A stretch of DNA of 64,000 nucleotides from Heterocephalus glaber (Eukaryota > Chordata > Mammalia > Rodentia > Bathyergidae): contig NW_004624848.1 in the NCBI RefSeq assembly GCF_000247695.1, positions 2,346,276-2,410,275 of the forward strand, read 5' to 3'. Below are positions 1 through 10,400 of this stretch, one piece after another. Under the pieces are notes generated by a model that worked only from the letters and a program-made list of their open reading frames with translations, was not told where the DNA came from and searched no databases. Each line of letters starts with the position of its first letter. Within the stretch, counting starts at the first letter, position 1. A program made the position numbers and the translations under genes.

Positions 1-960
1 TATTGTCTAAAATTTTTTGGAGTGCCGGTTTGGTATTCATGAAGTTCCTAAGGTGCTCTTTGTCACGAAGGTATCTTATTTTCCATCAATTTTGAAAGAT
101 AGTTTTGCAGGGTACATCAATCTGGGTTGGAGGTTGTTTTCTTTTAGGGCTTAAAATACATCACTCTGAGCTCTTCTTGTCTTGAGAGTTTGCATTGAGA
201 AGTCCACTGTCATTCTGATGGGCTTTCTTTTGTATATGATTTGTTTCTTTTCTCTAACTGCTTGTAGAACTTTGTTCTTCTGTTGGGCTTTTGGAATCTT
301 GTCAATTATATGCCTATGTGTAGATTTTTTTTGATCAAGGGTAGTTGGAGTCCTATATCTGTATGTCAAGTTCTTTTCCCCTGCTTCGGAAGTTTTCTGC
401 CATCACTCTGTGAGTGAGTTTTTTTATGTCATCTGCCCTCTCTCCTGCTTCTTCATTGACTCCATTCAGTCTTATGTTATTCTTCTTTGCATCATCTAAC
501 AGCTGCTGGATTGATTTCTCGTGTTCCCTTACTATTTTAAAGCAAGTTTTCTTTTCCTGGTCACTAATTGCAATCTTATCTTCTATATCTGAAATTCTGT
601 CTTCACATTGGCTCATTCTGTTTCATAGGCTTTCAATGGAGTTTTTAATCTCCTAGAAATCTGTTTGCATCTGTTTTATGGATTCCATTTGTTTCCTATG
701 TTGGAATTCCATCATGTTCCTCAGCTCCTCTATTTTTTCATCTGTGTCCTCTCTAGATTTATTAATCATGTCTTGCACCATGAGCAAAATCTTTGCTGTT
801 ATCTGAGTAATTATTTCTGATTTCATTTTTTCCAGATCCTCTTTTGTTGCCAGTTCAGGGAGTCGAGGTGGTTGAGTATCAGAGTGTTCCTCCTTGTTTT
901 CCTTTGGGTTTGCTGTAGGCATCTGGAAGTCTGGTTTTCAGACTTGTTTACGTGTCTTCC
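1..960 (-). mobile_element. LINE-1 fragment with broken ORF1
   Basis: Reading the minus strand, an L1 ORF1 protein begins at about 922 (Met-Pro-Thr-Ala) and runs to the left edge. The N-terminal part is charged and coiled-coil-like (653-922). The central part (353-616) stays in the same frame after an in-frame stop near 653. The C-terminal part (151-369) is in another frame, so there is also a frameshift near 353-369. The C-terminal block has the typical ORF1 pattern (HRHIIDKIPKAQQKNKVLQA and KRKPIRMTVDFS). ORF2 would lie outside the window to the left. It cannot encode a working protein. Its ORF1 is clearly related to, but diverged from, the L1 at 60814-61677. Confidence 0.9.
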
Positions 961-1620
961 CATTTTGAAGGGGGGGGGTGCTGCTGGCACCTGGGTGACT
1001 CACCTCTTCTGTGCTGGCAGGGGTGGTACAGCGGCCCAGAAGCCTCCTCTTGTGCACTGGGAGTGGCTCACCTCCTCCTTCAGTGACATTTTCCACTCAA
1101 ACCCTCCTCGAGGCTCCTAAATACCCAGGGCATCTCACTCGTGTGATCTAATCAGAGTGGATTCTGGGCCACGCATGCTCAGAGCCCCTGGTGACTCAGC
1201 ATCCTGCCACTCATTCCTGTCTGTCTCACCTGGAAGTCCAGAGGGAAGCCCCTGGGCTGGGGTGTGCAGCCTTGAAAATCTGGAAGCCTGATTTATCTGT
1301 GTGCTGTGCTCTTTACTTCCCTGCGTCGCGGCACCACTTGTGGGCTGGTGCCACGTTGGTCGGCACAGACTCCCTGAGCACATCTTCCTGTGATCGTCAG
1401 TGATTGTGGCTGCCTGTCTTCTGCACAGGGTGCACATCTGCAAGGCTGTGCTCATCCTAACCCAGAGCCTGGACCCGTCTCAGGGCCTCACTGCTGCCCA
1501 CACAGCTGGAAACCAAACCTTCCAGCTCTGAGAAATCTTCAGGAAACTGCGGCCACATTCAACAGCTTGTGTGCTCATAGGGGAGACTTGAGCCAGCACT
1601 GAGCTTTCTCAGACACCCTT
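961..1620 (-). mobile_element. Probable L1 5' untranslated region
   Basis: This GC-richer block lies directly upstream (on the minus strand) of the broken ORF1 at 1-960, where an L1 promoter/5' UTR is expected. It has no convincing coding potential. Its inner edge is uncertain, and part of 1440-1690 may be a separate old LTR end, since it finishes in a MaLR-like string (GATAACTAATACA near 1690). Confidence 0.5.
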
Positions 1621-2039
1621 CCCATAGAACCAGGTCACTTAAAAATCAGTATTTGAAACCCACTGAATTCTGGACTTAGGTTTTTATGCAACAATGGATA
1701 ACTAATACAAGGCTGAAGAAAGCACCACGCACCGTCTGGCAATAACTGACATTTTCCATCCTCCTACAAGGTATCACATACTACAGATTTTGTCACTTCT
1801 ACTTCTCCAGGTTAAAGCCTTTCAACCCACTTAGAAGTTGTTTTGTTTACCTTTAATAGATCATTTTAATCTCCCTCTTAAATGACCTAAGGCTGCACTG
1901 TGTGTTTCTCCCCGTACCATCCACACCCACTCCTTCTCTTTCCGGAACAGGCCGAACATACTTCCTATGCCGTGACTATTCCTCGAGCTCAGCTTCTCTG
2001 CCCAGAGACCTGAATACCCAGTGGCTCACCCTCCTCCAC

Positions 2040-2240
2040 CTTCTTTTTCTCAGATACTGGGGATCAAGCCCAGGGCCTTCGCATTCTCTCCCCAGGCTTT
2101 TTCATTTTTTAATTTCGAGACTGGGTTTTCCTAAGTTGCTAAGTTGCCCAGGCTGGCCTAGAACTTGAGATCCTTCTGCCTTGGCCTCCTCAATCCCCAC
2201 GTGGGGTTACAGGTGTGTGCTACCAAACCTAGCTTTCTCC
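2040..2240 (-). mobile_element. Composite B1+ID SINE, antisense
   Basis: Read on the minus strand, a B1/Alu-like left half (7SL-derived words, seen on the plus strand as GTTGCCCAGGCTGGCCTAGA and TGGGGTTACAGGTGTGTGCT) is followed by an ID-type tail (complement of GGGGATCAAGCCCAGGGCC). This is the dimeric B1+ID type found in non-murid rodents. Confidence 0.8.
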
Positions 2241-2319
2241 TCCTTAGGTCTTTGCTCTAAGTCTCCTCATTAGGAAGGATTTTCTTTGAATGGCAACACC
2301 CCCACTCCTGACTGTCATT

Positions 2320-2450
2320 CTGTTTTATTGCCCCTTAAAATTCCCAATAACCACCACATGGCTTCTCCCTGGAAGGCAGCTCCATAAGGGCAGAGATCTT
2401 TCTCTTAGCAGTGCCTGACACTTAGTAAGTGCTCAGTAAACATTTACAGG
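2320..2450. mobile_element. L2/MIR-like relic
   Basis: It contains the phrase pattern AGCTCCATAAGGGCAGAGAT ... GTGCCTGACACTTAGTAAGT ... CTCAGTAAACATTTA, which matches the familiar 3' part of ancient mammalian L2/MIR elements. Orientation was not determined. Confidence 0.55.
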
Positions 2451-2659
2451 TGCAACCTTCTCAAGTAAGCTTGTTTCAAATGGAATTTATTTTACAATAT
2501 CAATTCTCCCAGGAAAGAATGACTGCATTCATTTGAATTTCCTAATTCAGAGGACTGTCAATGTGGGATCTATGGGCTCAGTTTTTATAAACAATAGGAT
2601 CTGTATGGGCTCGAGTGAGTTGTAAGAAAAGGGCAGGAGCAGAAGAGCTGTGAGTTCAG

Positions 2660-3210
2660 TGTGAACATTGATCTTCGGACTTACCCTCTAATTGAATATT
2701 TATCACTACGTCTTCCAAGAGCAGCATACCTTACCACTCATCAGGGATGTAAACAAGCCAACTCCCGTGCCTTTGCTATTGCTACCCACAGCAGGTGTAC
2801 ATGCTTTTTATTACCCGTTCTGCGACCAGAGAATCCTGTCACTCAGCCTGTGTGGCAAAAGCTAAAGATACACTGCACATGTTGGTCTTAAAGACCCAAA
2901 GCCACTGCACCAACGGTCGGCGAGCGTGGAAGCCTTGTCCAAAGTAGATGATCAGATAGTCCTAAGTGGGGAGGCCCGGGAGGACCAGCTTCGTGTCTGT
3001 GCGACCGTGCAGGAGCAGGTGCCCAAGGGGCCTGGCGTTGGTGAACGTTCTCTGTCCTCTTAAATCTTTCAATCCTCCCCAAACAAGGGCTCTCTACTTT
3101 GGTCTTGCACCTGGGGCCGGAGGGGACAACACTGCTCCCCAATGGCCACCCCTGTGTAGGCTGTCGGCTCAGAGCTGTAAGCAGAGCTTTCCGAGACTGT
3201 TGGCCCAGCT
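2660..3210. other. Non-coding upstream flank of CTSO
   Basis: Short open frames occur on both strands, but none has splice context or a recognisable family. I see nothing specific here. Confidence 0.4.
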
Positions 3211-3216
3211 GTATCA

Positions 3217-3540
3217 GCCAGCTTTCTGCCTCTGTAGCAAAACACCCGAGACAATTAATTCACTAAGAAGAATGGTTTATTTGGCTCCAACCCTGGGCCG
3301 CCGCATTCCCTTGGACCTTTGGCGGCAGGGGTGTGCAGCAGAGCGAAGCATAAGCAGCCTGGCTGGCTCGGGAGAGAGAGGCCCAGTCCCCCGCCTCCCA
3401 CTGTCCCCGACCGGAGACTGCAGACAGACGACAGACGGACGCACGTGTGAGTCACCGAGCCCTAGGCCAGGGCCTCCAGTCCAGGACAAATCCCTAACCT
3501 GCGGTGTGGCGGGAACACGCCCACTCATCTGCAGCTTTGC
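3217..3540 (-). mobile_element. MaLR-type LTR fragment, antisense
   Basis: On the plus strand it reads CAGCCAGCTTTCTGCCTCTG, then AAAACACCCGAGACAATTAA and GGTTTATTTGGCTCCA. This is the reverse complement of the LTR 3' end seen in sense at 6225 and 9120. Its upstream edge lies under 600 bases from the CTSO start codon. The family was not assigned. Confidence 0.55.
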
Positions 3541-3689
3541 TTTTGCTGTCTCCACCCCAGCATGGGTGAATGACGTGACCCGGTTGGAAAAGAGAAAAAG
3601 TAATAAATATAATGAATAATGATAAAATCATGTAACAGTGAAACCCAGGAGAAGGGAGCGTGAGGCTGGCTATGAAGAGCCGAGCAGGA

Positions 3690-4470
3690 AGGCGGCAAAG
3701 TGAGCGGTGCTTTCCTGGCGGCCTCCGCGCCAGGCCCCTGCAGCTGCTGGGCCGCACCCCGCAGAGCAGGAGTGGAGCCCCGCCCCGCAGCCTCCTCCGC
3801 AGCACGGCGGCCCCAGCTCGGGTGGGGGGCGCGTGTGCACACGCGTGTGGGCGCTTGCACGGGGCGGGGAGCGAAACCGCGAGGCCCCACCGCCCGTTCT
3901 CCAGGGAACGGAAGCAAAGCAGGGCCCAGTTCTGCAGGACAAGAGCGCCCTCTGGCCCGGCGGCGTACGTCGGGGTCCGGCCTCGGCTGCTCGCCAGCGG
4001 GTGCAAAGCGAAACCGGAAACCCGAGCGCGCAGGCTCGCGCGGAAACTCCGGGTGGCCCGGCGGAGAGCGGGAGAGGGCCGCGGGCCGCGGAGGGAGGGC
4101 GCGGCAGGATGCAGAGGAGCGCGCGCTGGCGCTGGCTCTGGCTGCTGTGCTGCTGCCTGGGCCGCAGCGACGCTGACGCCCCGGCCCGCGAGTCGCGGGC
4201 CGCCGCCTTCCGGGTACGCTAGGGGCCCCCCGGGGACTGCAGGCCTCGGGCGGGGCAGGCGTCTGGTTTCCTTCTGGGACTCAGAGGGGCCATGCACAGC
4301 AGTGCTTCCAGCGGACCGGCAGGAAGAGGGACTTCAACACCGCGAGGGCGAGGGCTAGGCTCGGGCTAATTACCGGAGGAGACTCGCTCCTCCGAGGCGG
4401 CCCGGCCCGGCCCCACCTGCAGGCCCCGCCCCACAGCCGGCTCGGGCTCGGGGCTCGGGCTGGGGTGTCA
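3690..4470 (+). promoter_or_regulatory. CTSO: CpG island and promoter region of CTSO
   Basis: GC content and CpG density rise sharply here compared with the AT-rich surroundings. The island spans CTSO exon 1 (4109-4213). There is no TATA-like box close to the start, as usual for a housekeeping CpG-island promoter. Long open frames on both strands (for example 3494-4297 minus and 3707-4222 plus) are a by-product of few AT-rich stop codons in GC-rich DNA. Transcription start sites cannot be placed from sequence alone. Confidence 0.8.
4109..4213 (+). CDS. CTSO: CTSO coding exon 1
   Basis: Encodes residues 1-35: the signal peptide and the start of the propeptide, ending AAAFR. The donor is CGG|GTACGC, phase 0. 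It is Arg/Trp/Leu/Cys rich at the front and inside the CpG island. It is shorter than the human equivalent, where this is the least conserved part of the protein. Confidence 0.93.
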
Positions 4471-7400
4471 GCCGCCCTGACCCCGTCCCTGCCCAGGACA
4501 GCATGTGTGCTTCTGTCTGGCACGCGTCCTCAGCTCTCGCTTTCACCCCCAAAACACGCCGGTCCTGATGGTGCAGACCTGTGACCCCGATATCCGGGGA
4601 CGCTGAGGCAGGAGGGTTGCGTGTTCCAACCCAGCCTGGGCAGTTTAGAGAGACTTTGTGTCAGATTTTGTTAAAAGGCTGGGGGTGTAAGGATGTAGCT
4701 CACTGCAAAGGCCCTGAGTTCAATTCCTAATGCACTAAGAAAGAGGAAAAAAGGAAAGACAGAAGAGAAGGGAGGAGAGAGGAGACACTCCTGCAGGCTG
4801 CTGGCCGTGCGCCTGTCCTGAGCCTGGCTGCGCTCTCTCCCTGTATTGAGAAAGTGTTCATCGGCCGAATAAACTCCCGGCTGTGCCCTCCAGGAAAATC
4901 GTATGTCAGGACTGGAGGCCAGACAAGCCAGCCACGGATACATTCTAATACAGGTCAATTATGCAAGTGTTAGAGATGACAAAACGTGACATCTGTGCCA
5001 AGATATGTAAATAATGCAATAGAAAGTGCATGGCTGCTCGTGCTGGTCCTCGGAAGTGGTGATATCCAGGCGGCCAGGGGCTTCCAGGCTCAGCTCCTCC
5101 CGTTCGGGGGAGACACGGGCTCCAGACTGGAGATGGGAGCTCGGAAGCGAGGACAGCGCTGCACGATCTCGGTATGTTGTGTACAACCTGGGTAGAGGAA
5201 GACTGGGGAAGTCGTGAGAGCAGTTGCTGCCGGTCGGTGGGAGTCTGTCTGGCGCAGGGAACTCCCAGAAGAGGGGCGTCCGGGCTGCAAGCCTGGTGGC
5301 TGGAAGACAGGGACGCCCGGTGGTGCGTGTCCAGGGGCTGTGGACCCGGGCAGGACGGGGAGGACCTTGCTTCCTGGATTTACCGGAAGCTTTTGGAAGG
5401 ATTCTTCTGGCCTCATGGGAAAGACTGAAGTGTTTGATTATTAAAACTCATGCGTAACTCTGGAAAGCTTTATTTTTACAAAAATATGTTAACTTACGAG
5501 TTGGTTGATTGAGACTCTGCTGTTTACTTAACTGGTGAATTGTGTATAAAACAGAGAAAATCTCTTTGCTGCGTAATGGAGTCCATTTTTTAAAAGTTTC
5601 AAAAGTGAAATAGAGTACCAGGACGGCCCGTGGAGTTAGGGAGCACCCGAGAATTACAGCGCGGAAGAGCAGGCAGACCCTGGCCAAGAGGGGTGGTTTT
5701 GTTGTCTTTCAGAGGAGCAGCAAATAGGTCTTACCTATTGCAAACTGGTTATCAACCATGTCTGCCTGCAGCGCGAGGCGGACGGCATTCACGGGGCTGC
5801 AGCTGGGACGCAGCTGTAGAAGGCGCCTACTTGATGGATAATGTCGTTCACGGTCGCTGGTTTTAGAGAGTAAGGGAAGACTCTGTCATTGCAGCTGCCA
5901 CCATGAGCAACTGGAGTCCCTGGTGCCCCAGCCTCGGACGCCGTGGGAGGTGCTGCACCTGCGGCAGGTGGGGCTGGCGGGAGGCAGTTCTGTCACTGGT
6001 ACCTCCAAGGGCACATTGCGACCCGCCCGTTCCTTCCCCTTGCTTTGCCTCGGCTGCCGTGAGGTGGACGGGCCTGCGCCCTCGCGCCTGCTGTGATGTC
6101 TCTGCTGCCCCAGGCCCGAGTGATCTGGACTGAAACCTCTGAGACCATGGCCCAAAGTAAACCTCTCCTCCTTGGCACCAATTTATCACGAGTATTTGGT
6201 CACAGCGATGGAAATCTGACTGTACAGAATCATGTGTTTGCAAGGCTCCCGGGATCAGGGTATAGATGAAAGTCGAGTGGCAGCCAGGATATTTTCTCAT
6301 CACCTTATCCCAGTGAAGACACAGCTCGCCCGGGAAGCCTCCCAGGTGAGCAGAGGGCAGGAAGCTCAGCAGCCTCCATCTCTGCTGCAGACTCTGCCGG
6401 TCTCAGGAAGCCCCCTGCAGGACTCGCCCTCTTCTCCTTGGTTTCACAAACCTAGGTGTGAGTTCGTGTTAGTGATGCTCATTGTTTCCCCTTGGAGCAG
6501 TTGGCATTCGCATCCCTCGGGGCGCATGGGCTGATGATGACACAGGGTTATACAGTTCAAAGGGCTTCACTGAGGGAAGCCTGCCCAGATCCCAGCGCTC
6601 CAGCTCTGTTAGCCTGTGCACGATTTGAGACACTTCTGTCAGTGTCTGTGTGGGGGATCCTGGCATCCTTGTGACAAGGGATTCTCCCACCTGAGGACTC
6701 AACAGGCTCAGCCTGCTGAGCTCAGAGCTCAGGAAGGCTGGGGTCAGGGTGGCTCAGCTGTAAGTGGCACAGTGGGTGACTCGACAACCAGCTGGAACGT
6801 CTGCTCACCCCACCCAGCCCCTCCACATCAGGAGGAGCTCCCCAAATAAGCTGAGTCCCAGAATGCTGGAAAACACACTTTCTGTCTCCATAAAGGTACA
6901 GAGGTGAATTTGATGTCAGACAAGATGCTCAGCAGACCTTCTCTGGCAGCTCTAGCTCAAAGCACACATTGCCTAAGTGGAAATACGTCATAGGCTTAAA
7001 ATCTGGCAGTAGAATTACTCACTCATTTGGCTGGCTGGTGATCCACTTACCCAGTACTTTAACGCTTACTATATGTAACAGCTGGGCTGGGTTTTCTGAG
7101 TGATACAGTGGAGAGTAATAAACATCTGCTGACCTGTAAGGAATTACAGGCTAATAAATAAATAATATTTAAATATGGTACTCTAATCTGTTTTCTAGTG
7201 AACTGAGAAGACTATAGATGCTCCACTAGGTATATTAAATATATAATATTAAATATGTAATATTTAATATATATTACATATATAATATAAAATATCTAGT
7301 AGAGCATCTATAGTCTTTTTAGTTCACTAGAAAACAGATTAGCGTACCATATTTAAATATTATTTATTCATTACCCTGGAATTCCACAGATGTTTGTTAT

Positions 7401-10400
7401 TCTTCACTGTATCACTCAACTGATTCACAAAAGAACACACACAGGCCCTGACTACACCTTTCTTATCATTTTATTTTGCAGGGCACAGATGCATATTATT
7501 TTTGTACAGACTTCAGCATCTGATGGGAGCCACTGGTTTGAGGTTTATGGCTCCCCAGTCTGGAGGCAAATTCCCAGCAGTGCATTCATTATATGCAAAT
7601 CTTTCTTCTCTTTTGCTTATTCTTGGACATATTGGAGCCTCCAAAAATTAAGGCAATCCCAAGGAGAACATTTTACATTCAGATGTAAAGTTTGTGATTT
7701 ATCCTGTTCCAAACTTTAGAATCTGTAAAGGAGCACTGTTAAAAGTTAAACAGAACTGAAAGACCGATGGGTTTAGGATCCTGAAGAAGAATTGATCCTA
7801 TTAGCCAAGCTTGGTGAAATCTTAGTGACTCAGGAGGCTGAGGCAGGAAAGTCACTAGAACTCACAATTTCTGGGCCCACCTGGGCAACATAGTGAAACC
7901 CGCTTCTTAATAAATAATTAAGAGATCTTACAAAGTACCTTATGATTTTCTAGTAATTTCAATATAAAGCTTAACTCTGGTATTAGCAATTTCAATATAA
8001 AACTTAACCCTTGTATTGCGTGACATTCTCATAAGGGATTCCATATACCATTGCATATTTTTGACAGTGCAAAATAACCACTATTAATAGGAGAAAACCT
8101 GGTACACGTGGGGAGCTGTATCAAACGGCCACTGCCTTCTTGGTTAGTAAAATAGACACAAAGTCCCTTAGAGTTTGTATCCCTTCTGTGGACTCCTCAG
8201 GGGCCGAACATCCACACCTCTCCACCAAACACCCATTGCGTGACTTTGGCCTCGGCTGCTTATCTGTGAAGGGGAGGCAGTGTTAGCGATTACTTCCTGC
8301 GGAGCTAAGTTAAACCTCATAATGCTCTTGGGAGGAATATTTGCATTTGACCCGTCTCAGCCCTTTCCAGCTATCCATGTAGTGTATTCAGCAGATGAGG
8401 ACGCTCTGTCCAGAGACATGAAGGCGCAGTAATGTGGGCCAGAGACAGCTGGACACCCGCAAGAAGTGCGTTATCTAATCGACTTATTTGGCGCCAGTCT
8501 GTGAGAAGGACTTCGCTGGTTCTTGCCTCCAGGGCGTAGGTCAGGGACACCACGGAGCCCGGAACCCCACGCCACCACCCCATGCGTTTCTCCTCTTCCA
8601 TTTTTTTCAAGGGACCATTTCTCATTTCCTCTTCGCACATCCTAATCAGATTGATTAGCTTTGGTGCGGTATTTGTGAAGTTGAGGAGCCGCATGCCTGA
8701 TGTGGGGCGAGGGGTTTCAGAGCCCATCAGAAAAATGCTGGTTTCTAAAGAGTGTGAAAATGCCAGCCTGATCCCCACCAGCGGTCAGGCTCAGGTCTCT
8801 GGTTGTACCTAGAAAAGCCGCACGCCACTCTAAGTGGGACTCATCAGTGTCTGGATTACGGGGTACAGCCGACTTGCTAGTGGGCAGTGGGGTCCAGTCT
8901 GGAGAGACAAGTGGGTCGCTGGGCGTGGCTGCAAGGGGAAGCGGGAGGGGGTGAAGCCTGCTCGGTTACTTCCGTCCTCTTCGCTTCTAGGCCCGGGGAC
9001 CCCCTGCCGCCCTTTCTGTGTGGACGGGAACTTCCGAAACAGGAGCCGAAATAAAGCTTTCCTTCTTTACGTTGTGGGTGTCGGGCACTTTTCCTAGCAA
9101 CAAGAAAAGTGACCAAGACATCAGTGTAGTTATCTTTCACCACCACCGGCAGAAGTAACCCTCTCTGTTTCTTCTTTGAAGAAAACATTGTCCTTCCTTT
9201 CTGATGTCACTCCAGTGAGAATTTCCTGTCCTTAATGGAACAGCCTACCCAGGGGAACAAACATCGAAAAGACTACTTAGGGATATCGCTCAGTTAAATT
9301 GTGTTTTGAGACTGTGACCACCTGTAGCACATCTGAGTGCTTCACACATGTGCACACGCTTGCACACACTCAGAAACAACTGTAAGAAATCCTGGCTTCT
9401 AGAAGTCACTAGAAAAGCAGACAGCGCCTTATAGAGTCGGGGTGGTAAGGTACAATGTTGATTAGAGAGATTTAGGGTGCACAGCATCTGTGAATGTCTG
9501 TGAGACTGGTTTTCCCTGGTACTATTGCCTTAGTTACATTTCTCATTGCTGAGACAAGATACGCAACACCCAAAGTTAAAACGGGAAAAGAAAGGTTTAC
9601 TTAGCTCACAGCTTGTAGAGGCTTCGGTCGGTAATTAGCTGGCTCCAAGGCAGAGTAGCACATGGCAGAGGGGCAACAGCTCATGGCAGACTGAAGGTAG
9701 CAAAGCAATAGGGACATCAACAGCGTCTTTCTGCCCCTTTTATCTTATTCAAACTACTTAGGGCGCTCAACACTCACACCCTTCATCCTAGTGCCCTCAA
9801 GCCTAGCATTGCACTGTGAATCAGTCACACACTCTAGGTGCAGCCACCTCTGCAAAAGCCCCACCTCAGACCGTGCAAAGCTGTGGAGGACAGCTAGACA
9901 CAGCCATAACTATAATCATCAAACAAGTCCCTCAAACTTCTTCAACCCTGAGACCCCCAGGAATATTCTAAATCCCCTTGTAACTCAGTGAATTAAGTAC
10001 ATTTAATTAAATAAAAAATAAGTGAAGGTAGTTTTTTTCCCCACCGGATCTGTTCAAAGGCTCTTTGGATTTACAGCTCTAATTTTTCTCACATAAGATC
10101 CATCTAATTCTCAGATTTCTGCACTTTGAAAAGTACTAACAGAAAGCTTTCTACATGTTTCTTAAAGCTTCACGTCTTTCTTACGTGAAAGGTTCAGATC
10201 TCCGCCCTGATGGAGTAGCTTGGTGCTGGAGCACATGGCTTGGCCTGCGAGAGGCCCCATTCCATCACCAGCACCAGAAACCGTTTTAAAACTTTGTTTT
10301 CATGTTCTATGGCTTTGGGATGGCCACTCTGTCATGCTCCTTATTATGTTCTCTGTCGCCTCCTGTGAACAAAATGATCGACCCTTTATCTATGCCGATT

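Larger units (their letters stand above)
1690..2660. other. Upstream non-coding DNA with SINE and L2 relics
   Basis: No gene seen. It contains an antisense composite SINE (2040-2240) and an L2/MIR-like relic (2320-2450), listed separately. The remainder is unassigned. Confidence 0.5.

Noticed and set aside
3494..4297. Long antisense and overlapping open frames (up to 267 codons) around CTSO exon 1
   Set aside because: They coincide with the CpG island, where AT-rich stop codons are rare, occur in several frames on both strands, and match no family I know.
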